From assembly GCF_013177695.1 (NCBI RefSeq), contig NZ_WOEY01000132.1, positions 1 to 64,000 of the forward strand: a stretch of 64,000 nucleotides of DNA, given 5' to 3'. Each line of letters opens with the position of its first letter. The first letter of the stretch is position 1. Both the position numbers and the translations under genes were made by a program. Shown one piece after another: positions 46,563 to 55,913 of this stretch. Below the pieces are notes generated by a model. That model was not told where the DNA came from and searched no databases. It worked only from the letters and a program-made list of their open reading frames with translations. Source of the DNA: Paraburkholderia solitsugae. GTDB taxonomy: Bacteria > Pseudomonadota > Gammaproteobacteria > Burkholderiales > Burkholderiaceae.

Positions 46563-47324
46563 TTACTCGCCCGGATGGCATTCAAGCAGGAATGCCATCA
46601 TTTCGGATCCATCTTTCGATAGATAGAAGCGCACCATCTTCTCGTTGAAGTCACCCGCGCGCTGCGCTGGCACGCTGATCGCATCGATACCGTTCGACAT
46701 CAACACGCCATTCATCATGAAGCGTGACGTGCGCTTGTTGCCGTCGAAGAAGAATTGCTGCAACGCGCCGAACAGGAAGAAAGCGCAAGCTCTCTCGAAA
46801 GCGTTGGAAATTTGATCGGTCAGTGCGCGTGTGCCCGCAGCAAAAACCCGGTTGAGTTCAGGAGCGCCGGGCAAGGTCGGCAGCGGGGTATGTCGCCCCG
46901 CCTCTCCCAACGCTACGTCGGGCGTGTATCGCGTTTCCTCTCCTTCGCCACGGAACACGCCGCACCTCGATATCTCATCCGACGCGACAAGGCGATTCAG
47001 GTCGCAAAACGTCGCTTTGCCGATCACGAACCGACCGTCCGGAACGACTGCAAGCAGATGTCTGGACGCTCGGATCAGACCCAATATTTGCCCTTGGTCG
47101 GATATCTTCCGGCCGCCAACCGTTACGCCATCCAACAGCGTTTTTACTTCGATGAAGGTGAGCGGATTTCCCTCAAGTACGCTCGCATCCCACACGAATT
47201 CCGCAAGCATCCGATGAAATCGGAAGCACGCTCGATTGATCGTATAAGTTGGGATATTTTGTGGGATCGTGCCACGGTCCCATCGAAATCCGAGGTCGGT
47301 AAAAAGCGTCATCGCAGACCGCAA
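46563..47324 (-). CDS. Fic-family protein with an altered catalytic motif
   Basis: A 253-residue protein with Fic-domain layout. The active-site loop reads QQFFFDGNKRTSRFMMNG. It aligns with HPFxDGNGRxxR, but the catalytic His is replaced by Gln, the Pro by Phe and the Gly by Lys, while the anion-binding GN-x-R and final Arg are kept. An N-terminal stretch DASVLEGNPLTFIEV resembles the inhibitory alpha-helix motif (S/T-xxx-E-G/N), but with Ala at the Ser position. AMPylation may therefore be absent or altered. It is a monocistronic gene convergent with ureG, with no antitoxin seen next to it. Confidence 0.8.
   Translation of the reverse strand: MRSAMTLFTDLGFRWDRGTIPQNIPTYTINRACFRFHRMLAEFVWDASVLEGNPLTFIEVKTLLDGVTVGGRKISDQGQILGLIRASRHLLAVVPDGRFVIGKATFCDLNRLVASDEISRCGVFRGEGEETRYTPDVALGEAGRHTPLPTLPGAPELNRVFAAGTRALTDQISNAFERACAFFLFGALQQFFFDGNKRTSRFMMNGVLMSNGIDAISVPAQRAGDFNEKMVRFYLSKDGSEMMAFLLECHPGE
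46574..46599. other. Perfect inverted repeat at the ureG/fic junction
   Basis: GATGGCATTC (46574-46583) and GAATGCCATC (46590-46599) pair perfectly around a 6-bp loop. The stem lies 16 bp past the ureG stop and inside the last codons of fic. No T-run follows, so it may be a factor-assisted bidirectional terminator or an mRNA-protecting stem. Confidence 0.4.
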
Positions 47325-47436
47325 TCAAGTTGTTCACGTCACACAGCGCCGCTGATGCAAAAACCGGCTTAGGCATATCCCAATGGTCAGCGCGCGAAGC
47401 GATAACGCGAGCACCACCTTGGCGGCACTCGAACGA

Positions 47437-48750
47437 CTACTCCGGCAACAACGCCATCAACACATCAACAGTCCGTGCCGTCGCGCCACGATGGCGCGCA
47501 GCAAACGCCGAGGCCGCGCCGCCCATCGCCAGCCGCCGCGCCTTGTCGCCGAAGAGCTCGCGCAGTGCTCGCGCCAGGTCAGCCGGATCTTGCACCTGCA
47601 CCGCCGCACCCGCCGCGACCGCATCCGCCGTGGCTTGCGTGAAGTTGAACACATGCGGCCCAATCAGCACCGGCACACCGACCGCACATGCCTCAATCAG
47701 ATTCTGCCCGCCCAGCGGCAACAGACTCCCGCCGATAAACGCGAGGTCCGAAGCGGCATAGTAAGCGCCCAACTCGCCCATCGAATCGCCGAGCAGCACG
47801 TTCACCTCTGACGCCAAAGCAGGCACGCCGCCGCCCGCGCCTGAGCCCGCCGACGCTACCGCCGCGCTCGGCGCCCACGTCGAACGCCGCTCAAGACGCA
47901 AACCGGCTTTCTCGGCCAACGCCGCCACTTCGCTAAACCGTTGTGGATGACGCGGCACCAGGATCAGCAACGCATCGTCGATGCCAAGCGCCGCGAACGC
48001 TTGCAGCACGAGTTCCTCTTCGCCTTCGCGCGTACTCGCCGCGACCCACACGGGCCGCGTGCCGATCGCCGCACGCCACGCATGACCCCGTGCCGCCAGT
48101 TCCGGCGGTGTACTCATATCGAACTTCAGATTGCCGAGCACGGCGACATTACGCGCACCGAGTGCGGTGAGCCGCTCCGCATCCGACGGACTCTGCGCCA
48201 GCACCCGCGCAAATCCGCCAAACACATCCTTGGTGGCATGCCCGAACTTGGCAGCGCGCTTAAATGAGCGCGCCGACATCCGCGCATTGGTCAGCACGAG
48301 CGGCACGTCCGCGCGACGGCATTCGTCGATCAGCGTCGGCCACACTTCGGTTTCCATCACCAGACCGAGCGACGGCCGCCACGCCCGCAGAAACCGCCGC
48401 ACCACATGCGGCATGTCGTACGGCAGATAGCTGCGCAGCACACGGTCGCCGAAAATCTCCTCGCCGGTGGCGCGGCCGCTCGGTGTCATATGCGTGAGAA
48501 GAATCCGCGCGTCGGGCCGCGCCTTCATCAGCGCGTCGATCAGCGGTTGCGCAGCACGCGTCTCACCCACCGACACCGCGTGCACCCAGATCAGCGGCGC
48601 ATTGTCTTCCGGCAGCCGACCACGCGAGTAACCGAAACGCTCGGCGATATGCTCGCGATAGCCACGCTCCTTGCGCGACCGGATCAGCAAGCGCAGCACG
48701 GCGAGCGGCGCGACGATCCACCAGAGCGCGTTATAAATCGCCCTCAGCAT
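47437..48750 (-). CDS. waaA: 3-deoxy-D-manno-octulosonic acid (Kdo) transferase
   Basis: WaaA transfers Kdo from CMP-Kdo to lipid IVA at the inner membrane. The 437-residue protein has an N-terminal membrane anchor (MLRAIYNALWWIVAPLAVLR), the catalytic Glu in HAVSVGETRAAQPLIDALM, and the GT-B donor half with VWVAASTREGEEELVLQAF and GGSLLPLGGQNLIEACAVG, PVLIGPHVFNF. It heads a run of LPS core genes read on the minus strand. Confidence 0.94.
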   Translation of the reverse strand: MLRAIYNALWWIVAPLAVLRLLIRSRKERGYREHIAERFGYSRGRLPEDNAPLIWVHAVSVGETRAAQPLIDALMKARPDARILLTHMTPSGRATGEEIFGDRVLRSYLPYDMPHVVRRFLRAWRPSLGLVMETEVWPTLIDECRRADVPLVLTNARMSARSFKRAAKFGHATKDVFGGFARVLAQSPSDAERLTALGARNVAVLGNLKFDMSTPPELAARGHAWRAAIGTRPVWVAASTREGEEELVLQAFAALGIDDALLILVPRHPQRFSEVAALAEKAGLRLERRSTWAPSAAVASAGSGAGGGVPALASEVNVLLGDSMGELGAYYAASDLAFIGGSLLPLGGQNLIEACAVGVPVLIGPHVFNFTQATADAVAAGAAVQVQDPADLARALRELFGDKARRLAMGGAASAFAARHRGATARTVDVLMALLPE

Positions 48751-48826
48751 CGGGACTCCGCGCGCTCAGGCGCGAATCCAAATGCAAAAGCGAGTTTCGC
48801 AGCGCGATCGAAAAAGACAGCGGCGC

Positions 48827-49711
48827 TCAAACCAGCGCCCTGCCCTTCAGACGCTCGAGAATGCCGAGCGGCGCGCAGTCCGGCTGCGCCATCGCCTTGA
48901 CCGGCAGGAAGAAGGTCTGCTCCAGCATGAACTGGCCGGACATCACCGCATGCGAAGTCTGGTCGGAGAAACACACCCACACGCTGCCCGGCGGAAACGG
49001 CATGTTCTCCTGCGGGCTCGACTTCTGATACTCGAGATCGGCCTTCATGCCGTCGTGCAGATTCAGCATCAGATGGTCGTATTCGCTGCGCGGCGATTTA
49101 GTGACGTGCAGCAGGTTCAGCAGCCACGCGGAGCCCGGCATCTGCGGTTTGATGCGCGGCAGGAAGCGTTTGGCCATATCCTCGAACGGTTCGCCGACGC
49201 GCCATACGCGCGGTGCACCATGCGGATTGACGTTGGTGAACACGCGCAAAATGCGCTCGCCATAGTTCGGCCGCGACGGAAATGCATCGACGTGCAAACG
49301 GCTATCGTCCTTACGCCAGGACGTCTCGCGCCCTTCCACCTGATGCAGCCGCAGACTCGTCGGCGCGACGCGCAACCTGCCGTTGTACTCAGGAAAGAGC
49401 CCATCGACCAACGTACGCGCATTGGACTGATAACGCGCGATCAACGCGCGCACCGCCGATTGCGTGACCGCATCGCCGGCCACGCCGTGCAAGGCGCCGC
49501 CGTTCGGCTCAAGACTGATGTTCTTGCGGCTCGGATCGGCCAGTGCGGGATCGAGCAACGCCTGTTCGCCACCTTCGATCGCAAAGCGCAGGTTCGGAAA
49601 ATACAGTACTTTGCCGCGTTCGACGCCGGCCAGCAGCATCTCGCGCGGCACGGACAGATTGCGTCCGTGCCAGTCAGCGTTCGCTACTTCGATGATCTGG
49701 GTTTCGTTCAT
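48827..49711 (-). CDS. kdoO: Kdo 3-hydroxylase (Fe(II)/2-oxoglutarate dioxygenase family)
   Basis: Burkholderia and Yersinia convert Kdo to Ko in the LPS core with this dioxygenase. The product (about 294 residues, start MNETQIIEVANADWHGR at 49711) shows the 2-His-1-carboxylate triad as HVD in SRLHVDAFPSRPNYGERILR and a distal His in VCFSDQTSHAVMSGQF. An upstream TTG start would overlap the waaC end and is not supported. Its position between waaA and waaC fits. Confidence 0.85.
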   Translation of the reverse strand: MNETQIIEVANADWHGRNLSVPREMLLAGVERGKVLYFPNLRFAIEGGEQALLDPALADPSRKNISLEPNGGALHGVAGDAVTQSAVRALIARYQSNARTLVDGLFPEYNGRLRVAPTSLRLHQVEGRETSWRKDDSRLHVDAFPSRPNYGERILRVFTNVNPHGAPRVWRVGEPFEDMAKRFLPRIKPQMPGSAWLLNLLHVTKSPRSEYDHLMLNLHDGMKADLEYQKSSPQENMPFPPGSVWVCFSDQTSHAVMSGQFMLEQTFFLPVKAMAQPDCAPLGILERLKGRALV

Positions 49712-49763
49712 GGTCGCCCTTAAAACGGATGGAGCATAAGGCGAAGCACGCCGCGTTACACCA

Positions 49764-50765
49764 TTAGAGCAGGCCGAAACCGGCCAGCGCGGACTTGACT
49801 TCTTGCAGCGTGGGCGGCTTGCCGGCCGTGCCGAGATTGACAACGTTCGGCGACCAGTAGCCGCCGGTACGCCACGCGGTGGAGAAATTGTACAACTCGA
49901 CCGTCGGCCGCTTCAGCGCCGCCGCAATGTGAACTAGACCTGTGTCAACGCCGACTGTCGCGGCGGCGCCCTCGATCAGGCCGACCACCGCCGGCAACGA
50001 GAGCTTCGGCGGCACGATGGCCGCGGCGCCGAATTCCTTCGCCAGACGTTCGCTGGTGACACGCTCTTCCTCGCTGCCCCACGGCAACACGATCGACGCG
50101 CCGCGCCGCACCAATGACTGACCGAGATCGATCCACGCGGTATCCGGCCACTGCTTATCGGCGCGCGAGGTGGCATGCACGAACACCACGTACGGCACCG
50201 GCAGGTTCAGATTCGCCTCCGAGAGCGCCAGCGCCGCGCGCCCGGTGTCAATGCCGAAGTCGATATCGTCTGTGGGTTGCGGCTGCGGGTCGTTCAGCGC
50301 CGCGGCCACCAGTTGGCGCGTACGCTCGACCACATGGGTGCGCGGCTCGATCGGCACCCGCTTGTCGTAGAAGAAGCGCACCGGCCATTCGAAGCCCGCG
50401 CCGTCGGTACGGTTCGCGAGGCCGACCAGCGGTCCGCGCGCCATGCTCGCGACCCACGCGGTCTTGATGAGCCCCTGGCAGTCGATTACGAGGTCGTAGT
50501 TCTCTGCCGCGAGCGCGCGGCGAAACGCGCCGATCTCGCGCCAGTTGTCGATCGACAGGATGCGCTTGCGCCAGCGCCGCAGCGACACGGGAATCGCGCG
50601 ACGCACGCCGCTGACGAGCTCCACGAGCCCGACGAAGCTTTCTTCGACGAGCCAGTCGATCTGGGCCTCGGGATGGCGGCGTCGGATGTCGGCGATCACC
50701 GGCATGTTGTGAACGACGTCGCCCAAGGACGACACCCTCACGATTAGTATCTTTTGCACGCTCAA
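49764..50765 (-). CDS. waaC: LPS heptosyltransferase I
   Basis: WaaC adds the first L-glycero-D-manno-heptose to Kdo2-lipid A. The 333-residue GT9 enzyme starts with KILIVRVSSLGDVVHNMPVI and contains YDLVIDCQGLIKTAWVASMA, FVHATSRADKQWPDTAWIDL and GVDTGLVHIAAALKRPTVEL. All are typical of heptosyltransferase I. It is 52 bp upstream of the Kdo hydroxylase gene. Confidence 0.94.
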   Translation of the reverse strand: MSVQKILIVRVSSLGDVVHNMPVIADIRRRHPEAQIDWLVEESFVGLVELVSGVRRAIPVSLRRWRKRILSIDNWREIGAFRRALAAENYDLVIDCQGLIKTAWVASMARGPLVGLANRTDGAGFEWPVRFFYDKRVPIEPRTHVVERTRQLVAAALNDPQPQPTDDIDFGIDTGRAALALSEANLNLPVPYVVFVHATSRADKQWPDTAWIDLGQSLVRRGASIVLPWGSEEERVTSERLAKEFGAAAIVPPKLSLPAVVGLIEGAAATVGVDTGLVHIAAALKRPTVELYNFSTAWRTGGYWSPNVVNLGTAGKPPTLQEVKSALAGFGLL

Positions 50766-50843
50766 GTGTGGGAAAACCGGCTATCCGGCCCGAAGAAGCG
50801 GTGAAAGGACCGCAATTCTATCGCGCCACGAGTAAATGGCATG

Positions 50844-50881
50844 AAAAAACGCGGCGCGGTAAGTGAAACCCGCGCCGCGTT
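50844..50881 (-). terminator. Rho-independent terminator of the phosphomannomutase gene
   Basis: On the minus strand, AACGCGGCGCGG and CCGCGCCGCGTT form a perfect 12-bp stem followed by TTTTT. It lies about 45 bp after the manB stop and insulates the waaC transcript. Confidence 0.88.
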
Positions 50882-50927
50882 CGACGGCCGCCGCGGTTCA
50901 CGAAGAACCACGGCGCCGTTTGAGCCT

Positions 50928-52322
50928 TTAGAACGGCAGCTTCGCGTCCGGCTTCTCCGCCATGATCACGCGGCGGAAGTCTTCCTGGATGCGCTTGAGC
51001 GCTTCGTCGCTATCGGCTTCGAAACGCATGACCACCACCGGCGTGGTGTTCGACGAACGCGCGAGGCCAAAGCCGTCCGGGTACTCGACACGCAAGCCGT
51101 CGATCTTCACGACGTCGTCCGCGCCGGTGAACTTCGCGTTTTGCTGCAGACGCGCGATCAGTTCGAAGTTTTCGCCTTCTTCGAGCTTCAATTGCAGTTC
51201 CGGCGTGGAATTCGAGTTCGGCAGCGAGTTCAGCAACTTGCTCGGATCGGCCACACGCGTGAGGATCTCGAGCAGGCGTGCACCGGTGTACAAGCCGTCG
51301 TCGAAACCGTACCAGCGGTCCTTGAAGAACACGTGGCCGCTCATTTCGCCTGCCAGCGGCGCGCCGGTTTCGCGCAGCTTCGCCTTGACCAGCGAGTGGC
51401 CGGTCTTCCACATCAGCGGTTCGCCGCCCTTCTCCTTGACCCACTTGGCCAGATTGCGCGTGCACTTCACGTCGTAAATGATTTGCGCGCCCTTGTTGCG
51501 CGACAGCACTTCTTCGGCGAACAGCATCAGCTGGCGGTCCGGATAAATGATCTGGCCGTCTTTGGTGACGACGCCCAGGCGGTCGCCGTCGCCGTCGAAT
51601 GCGAAGCCGATTTCAGCGTCCGATTCCTTCAGCGCGCGGATCACGTCCTGGAGGTTTTCCGGGTGAGCCGGGTCCGGGTGATGGTTCGGGAACGTGCCGT
51701 CGATCTCGGTGAACAGCTCCACCAGTTCGCAGCCGAGCTTCTTGAAGAGTTTCGGCGCGAGACCGCCTGCCACGCCGTTGCCGGTGTCGACCACGATCTT
51801 GATCGGGCGCGCGAGCTTGACGTCGCTGGCGATGCGATCCAGATACGCGTCGGCAATGTCGTACTCGGTGTACGTGCCGCTACCGTCAGCGAAGTTTTCG
51901 TCGACGATGCGCTGATGCAGCGCGAGGATCTGCTCGCCGTAAATGGCCGCGCCGCGCAGGACCATCTTGAAGCCGTTGTAGTCAGGCGGATTGTGGCTGC
52001 CGGTCACGACGATGCACGAATCGACGCGGCGCTCACCGCCCTCGAGCTGCAACGGCACGCTGGCCGCGAAGTAGCCGACGGGCGTCGGCACCATGCCGAC
52101 GTTGACCACGTCGACGCCGGCCGCACGCAGACCGTCCGACAGTGCCTGGATCAGCTCGGGACCCGAGAGGCGTCCGTCACGCGCGACCACCACGGCGTCG
52201 CCGCCTTGCGCCCGCACTTCGCTGCCGAAGGCGCGGCCGATCGAACGCGCTGCGTCGGCGTCGAGCGTCTTGCCGATTACGCCGCGAATGTCATACGCCT
52301 TGAAAATAGATTTGGAGATCAT
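50928..52322 (-). CDS. manB: Phosphomannomutase / phosphoglucomutase
   Basis: A 464-residue alpha-D-phosphohexomutase interconverting Man-6-P/Man-1-P (and Glc forms), of the AlgC/PMM-PGM group. The phosphoserine loop is CIVVTGSHNPPDYNGFKMVL, the metal loop FAFDGDGDRLGVVTKDG, and the sugar-binding loop GEMSGHVFFKDRW. Together with ManC at 57 kb it would supply GDP-mannose for LPS or exopolysaccharide. Confidence 0.93.
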   Translation of the reverse strand: MISKSIFKAYDIRGVIGKTLDADAARSIGRAFGSEVRAQGGDAVVVARDGRLSGPELIQALSDGLRAAGVDVVNVGMVPTPVGYFAASVPLQLEGGERRVDSCIVVTGSHNPPDYNGFKMVLRGAAIYGEQILALHQRIVDENFADGSGTYTEYDIADAYLDRIASDVKLARPIKIVVDTGNGVAGGLAPKLFKKLGCELVELFTEIDGTFPNHHPDPAHPENLQDVIRALKESDAEIGFAFDGDGDRLGVVTKDGQIIYPDRQLMLFAEEVLSRNKGAQIIYDVKCTRNLAKWVKEKGGEPLMWKTGHSLVKAKLRETGAPLAGEMSGHVFFKDRWYGFDDGLYTGARLLEILTRVADPSKLLNSLPNSNSTPELQLKLEEGENFELIARLQQNAKFTGADDVVKIDGLRVEYPDGFGLARSSNTTPVVVMRFEADSDEALKRIQEDFRRVIMAEKPDAKLPF

Positions 52323-52611
52323 GTTGGCTCACTTGCGTGCAATGGAAAATTTTGACCGGCGCATCGCCGAGAGATCGGTAAAACAGTCTGCTAAACCAAG
52401 CGATGCGCCCTTGCCGGAAGCGATCCGGTTCCAACTTATAATTGCGCCTTTCGGACATACCCTAATAGATTCCCATTCTAATGCTTAGACGCCCACCTTT
52501 TGTAAAGTTGCCGCGACAGCCGGCCTGCGGATGGGCGATCGCGCACCTTGGCGCCGCGCAAACTGCGTCGCTCGCGCAGCCGGCGAAACCGCATTGGCGA
52601 GCGTCGACCGG

Positions 52612-53874
52612 ATGCTGACGCTCAAACGCTTCGCCAACCCCGACGTCACGCGCGCCTTCACCAATATCGTCTGGCTCGGGCTGGAGCGACTCACGCAAAT
52701 CGGCGTGGCGATCGTGATCAGCGGCATGCTGGCGCGCTACTTCGGGCCTGATACCTTCGGCAAATGGCAGTACGCGAACACGCTGCTGCTGGTGCTTTCG
52801 CCGATCACCTGGGTGTGCGGCGCGGAAATTCTGGTTCCCACCATCGTCAACCGGCCGCCGGCTCAATTGGGCACGGTGCTCGGCAGCGCCTTCACGCTGC
52901 GCTTTTCGGTCTCCGTCGCGGCGCTGCTGCTCACCTGGCTCGGCATCGCGTTGCACTTCTTCGACCCGCTGGTGGGCGCCATGCTCGCCGGTCTCGCGGT
53001 GACGATGCTGTTTCGCGAACCGTTCGTCGGCGTGATCAATGCGTGGCTGCAAAGCATGACGTACAGCAAGCCGCAGTTGCTCACCAGCATGAGCACCGCG
53101 GTGCTGAAGGCCGCTTTCGTCTATCTGCTGGTGCGCGCGGCGGCGACGCCCGCGCGCTTTGGCTGGCTGTGGGCCGCCGAATCAGCGTTGATCGGCGCGG
53201 TACTGCTGATCTATTACATCCGCCGGCATGGCGGCAAGCTCGGCTGGCACCTCGACCGTTCGCTCTTCAAGCACTTCGCAACCGCGGGCACGGTGTTCTG
53301 GCTCGGCCTGATCTGTATGTATCTGTTCCTGAAACTGGACAGACTGATGCTCGAGCGGGCGATTTCCTTCGCCGACCTCGGGCGCTATTCCGCCGCGCAA
53401 CAGTTGAACGAAAACTGGATCACGCTCGCGCTGATGCTCGCGCAGACGATCGCGCCCGCCTTTGTTTATCGCGTGCAGGACGCCGCGCAATTGCGCCGCA
53501 ACGTGTGGCGGCTCACCGCCATGACCGCCGCGCTGATGGTGAGCGGCGCGATCGTGCTGGATCTGCTGGCGGGGTTCATCATCCGCCGCGTGTTCGGCCC
53601 GGATTTCGAAGGCGCCATCGAGATTTTCCGCTGGGCCGTGTGGCTTTCCGTGCCGGCCGGCATCGAAGCGATCGGCAATCTGATCGTGCTGAAATATCAG
53701 GCCAAATTCGTGTTGCTCTCGAAGTGGCTGCTGGCGCTGGCCGTGGCGTTCGCCGTCAATCTGCTGGCGATTCCGCGGCTTGGCGCTTACGGTGCGCTGG
53801 TGGGTCTCGCGGCCGGGTATCTCGCCGCCGCGTCAGTTAATCTTTATTACATTCGTTTCAAATTGCGCCCATGA
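52612..53874 (+). CDS. Polysaccharide flippase (Wzx-type, MOP superfamily)
   Basis: An integral membrane protein of about 420 residues with roughly twelve spans, such as LERLTQIGVAIVISGMLARY, VFWLGLICMYLFLKLDRLML and the C-terminal GAYGALVGLAAGYLAAASVN. The FGPDTFGKWQYANTLLLVLS part is typical of the polysaccharide biosynthesis (MVF) family. ATG 52612 (MLTLKRFANPDV) is preferred over 52531. It overlaps the following glycosyltransferase gene by 4 bp and likely flips lipid-linked O-unit or EPS repeats. Confidence 0.87.
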   Translation: MLTLKRFANPDVTRAFTNIVWLGLERLTQIGVAIVISGMLARYFGPDTFGKWQYANTLLLVLSPITWVCGAEILVPTIVNRPPAQLGTVLGSAFTLRFSVSVAALLLTWLGIALHFFDPLVGAMLAGLAVTMLFREPFVGVINAWLQSMTYSKPQLLTSMSTAVLKAAFVYLLVRAAATPARFGWLWAAESALIGAVLLIYYIRRHGGKLGWHLDRSLFKHFATAGTVFWLGLICMYLFLKLDRLMLERAISFADLGRYSAAQQLNENWITLALMLAQTIAPAFVYRVQDAAQLRRNVWRLTAMTAALMVSGAIVLDLLAGFIIRRVFGPDFEGAIEIFRWAVWLSVPAGIEAIGNLIVLKYQAKFVLLSKWLLALAVAFAVNLLAIPRLGAYGALVGLAAGYLAAASVNLYYIRFKLRP

Positions 53875-54701
53875 CGAACTCATCCGCCGCCGCGCATAGG
53901 TCCCTCGACGACGTCGCTGTCCTGATGCCCGCGTACAACGGCCAGGCCGACGTCGATCTCACGCTGGCCTCATTCAGCGAAAGCGCGCTGGTCCACGTTC
54001 TGATCGTCGACGACGGCAGCACGCCGCCGATCGTCGCACCGGCGATCCCGAACATGGAGATCGACGTGCTGCGTATGCAGGAGAACGGCGGCATCGAGCG
54101 CGCACTGCAAACCGGCATCGATGCGCTTGCACAGCGCGGTTTTCGTTACGCAGCACGCATTGACGCGGGCGATCGCAGCGTGCCGCAGCGGCTCGCCAAA
54201 CAACGCGTGTTCATGGAATTGCATCCGCAAGTGGCCGGCCTCGGCATGTGGACGCAGGTCGTCACGCGTGAAGGCAAACCGCTTTTCATGCTGACGCCGC
54301 CGGCCGAACCGAATGAGATCCAGCGTCTGCGCTTCTTCCGTTCATGCCTGGCGCATCCTTCGATGATGCTGCGCATCGACGCGGTCCGCGCGGTCGGTAA
54401 CTATCGCGCGGCCTATCCTTCCGCCGAAGACCTCGATCTGTTCGTGCGGCTGATGGAGCGCTATGACTGCGCAAATCTGCCGGAACTCGGACTCTATTAC
54501 GAGCTGAACGAAGGCGGCATTAGCTCGACCAAACGGCGCCGGCAGGTGAACTCAACGCTGCGGTTGCAATTGCGCTACTTCAACGCCGCCAATCTGTACG
54601 ACTGGTTAGGTCTCGCCAAGAATTTGCTGCATCTCGTGACACCTTACCGCGCATTGCAACGGATCAAACGCACGTTGCTCGCGCCGCGTGCGAGCCATTG
54701 A
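53871..54701 (+). CDS. Glycosyltransferase family 2
   Basis: A 276-residue GT-A enzyme. It starts with VAVLMPAYNG-type sequence, has the nucleotide-binding VLIVDDGSTPP, the metal-binding DAGD in AARIDAGDRSVPQRL, and the acceptor-side YPSAEDLDLFVRLMERYDCA. The start overlaps the flippase stop (ATGA), indicating one transcript. Donor and acceptor sugars are unknown. Confidence 0.9.
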   Translation: MTNSSAAAHRSLDDVAVLMPAYNGQADVDLTLASFSESALVHVLIVDDGSTPPIVAPAIPNMEIDVLRMQENGGIERALQTGIDALAQRGFRYAARIDAGDRSVPQRLAKQRVFMELHPQVAGLGMWTQVVTREGKPLFMLTPPAEPNEIQRLRFFRSCLAHPSMMLRIDAVRAVGNYRAAYPSAEDLDLFVRLMERYDCANLPELGLYYELNEGGISSTKRRRQVNSTLRLQLRYFNAANLYDWLGLAKNLLHLVTPYRALQRIKRTLLAPRASH

Positions 54702-54752
54702 TTCCGTGGCCCCGTCATTCACTCCGTCATTCACCGTCGAGCCCGTTCCCGC

Positions 54753-55901
54753 ATGAAGCCTGCCTTGAAATCGACGCCCGCGCTACGCATTACACTCGTC
54801 TGTAACACCGCCTGGGCAATCTATACGTATCGGCAAGGGCTGATCCGCATGCTGGTCGGACGTGGCGTCGATGTAACGGTGCTCGCGCCGCGCGACCGTA
54901 CGTTCGAACTGCTCACCGCGATGGGGTGCCGCTGCATCGAATTGCCGGTCGCGTCCAAAGGCACCAATCCGCGCGACGACCTGCGCACACTTTTGTCGTT
55001 GTATCGTTTGTATAGAAGCATTCGCCCGCACGTCGTGTTCCACTACACAATCAAGCCGAATATCTACGGCTCGATTGCCGCGAAACTGGCGGGTGTGCAA
55101 TCGGTGGCGGTAACGACCGGGCTCGGCTACGTGTTCATCCAGCAGAGCCGCGCTGCGCAAGTGGCCAAAAAACTGTACCGTTTCGCGTTCCGTTTCCCGC
55201 GCGAAATCTGGTTTTTGAATCGCGACGACCAGGCCGCGTTTGTCGAGCAGAATTTGTTGGTGCATCCTGAACGTGCGCGACTCTTGCACGGCGAAGGCGT
55301 CGATCTCGAACAGTTCGCCTTCACGCCGCTGCCGGAGCGCACGGAATACAAGTTCGTGCTGATCGGGCGGATCTTGTGGGACAAGGGCGTCGGCGAATAT
55401 GTCGAAGCCGCGCGGCGTGTGCGTGAACGTTACCCGCAGGCGCGGTTCCAATTGCTCGGCCCGGTCGGCGTCGACAACCCTAGCGCGATCACACGCGAAG
55501 AGGTGGCCGCGTGGGAACAGGAAGGCATCATCGAGTATCTTGGCGAGGCGCACGACGTGCGGCCCTTCATCGCCGATGCGGACTGTGTCGTACTGCCGTC
55601 ATATCGCGAAGGCGTGCCGCGCACGCTGATGGAAGCATCTGCGATGGGCCGGCCGATTGTGACGACCGATGTACCCGGCTGCCGCGAAGTGGTGGCGGAT
55701 GGCGTCAACGGATTGCTGTGCGAAGTGCGCAATGCAGAGAGTCTCGCGGCAAAGCTGGCACACATGCTCGACATGAGCAGCCCCGAACGCCGCGCAATGG
55801 CTGAACGCGGCCGACAGAAAGTCGCGCAAGAGTTCGACGAACGCGTCGTCGTCGAAACGTATAAGGACCTGGTGCAAAAAATGACGGGCGTTTTACTTTA
55901 A
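54753..55901 (+). CDS. Glycosyltransferase family 4
   Basis: A 382-residue GT-B enzyme with FHYTIKPNIYGSIAAKLAG near residue 90. The C-terminal donor domain carries VLIGRILWDKGVGEYVEAAR and LPSYREGVPRTLMEASAMGR and the GCREVVADGVNGLL region. The E-x7-E-like signature is in EGVPRTLME. It resembles transferases building O-antigen or exopolysaccharide repeats (for example galactosyl or N-acetylhexosaminyl transferases), but the substrate is not readable. Confidence 0.9.
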   Translation: MKPALKSTPALRITLVCNTAWAIYTYRQGLIRMLVGRGVDVTVLAPRDRTFELLTAMGCRCIELPVASKGTNPRDDLRTLLSLYRLYRSIRPHVVFHYTIKPNIYGSIAAKLAGVQSVAVTTGLGYVFIQQSRAAQVAKKLYRFAFRFPREIWFLNRDDQAAFVEQNLLVHPERARLLHGEGVDLEQFAFTPLPERTEYKFVLIGRILWDKGVGEYVEAARRVRERYPQARFQLLGPVGVDNPSAITREEVAAWEQEGIIEYLGEAHDVRPFIADADCVVLPSYREGVPRTLMEASAMGRPIVTTDVPGCREVVADGVNGLLCEVRNAESLAAKLAHMLDMSSPERRAMAERGRQKVAQEFDERVVVETYKDLVQKMTGVLL

Positions 55902-55913
55902 CGGAGCTACAGC

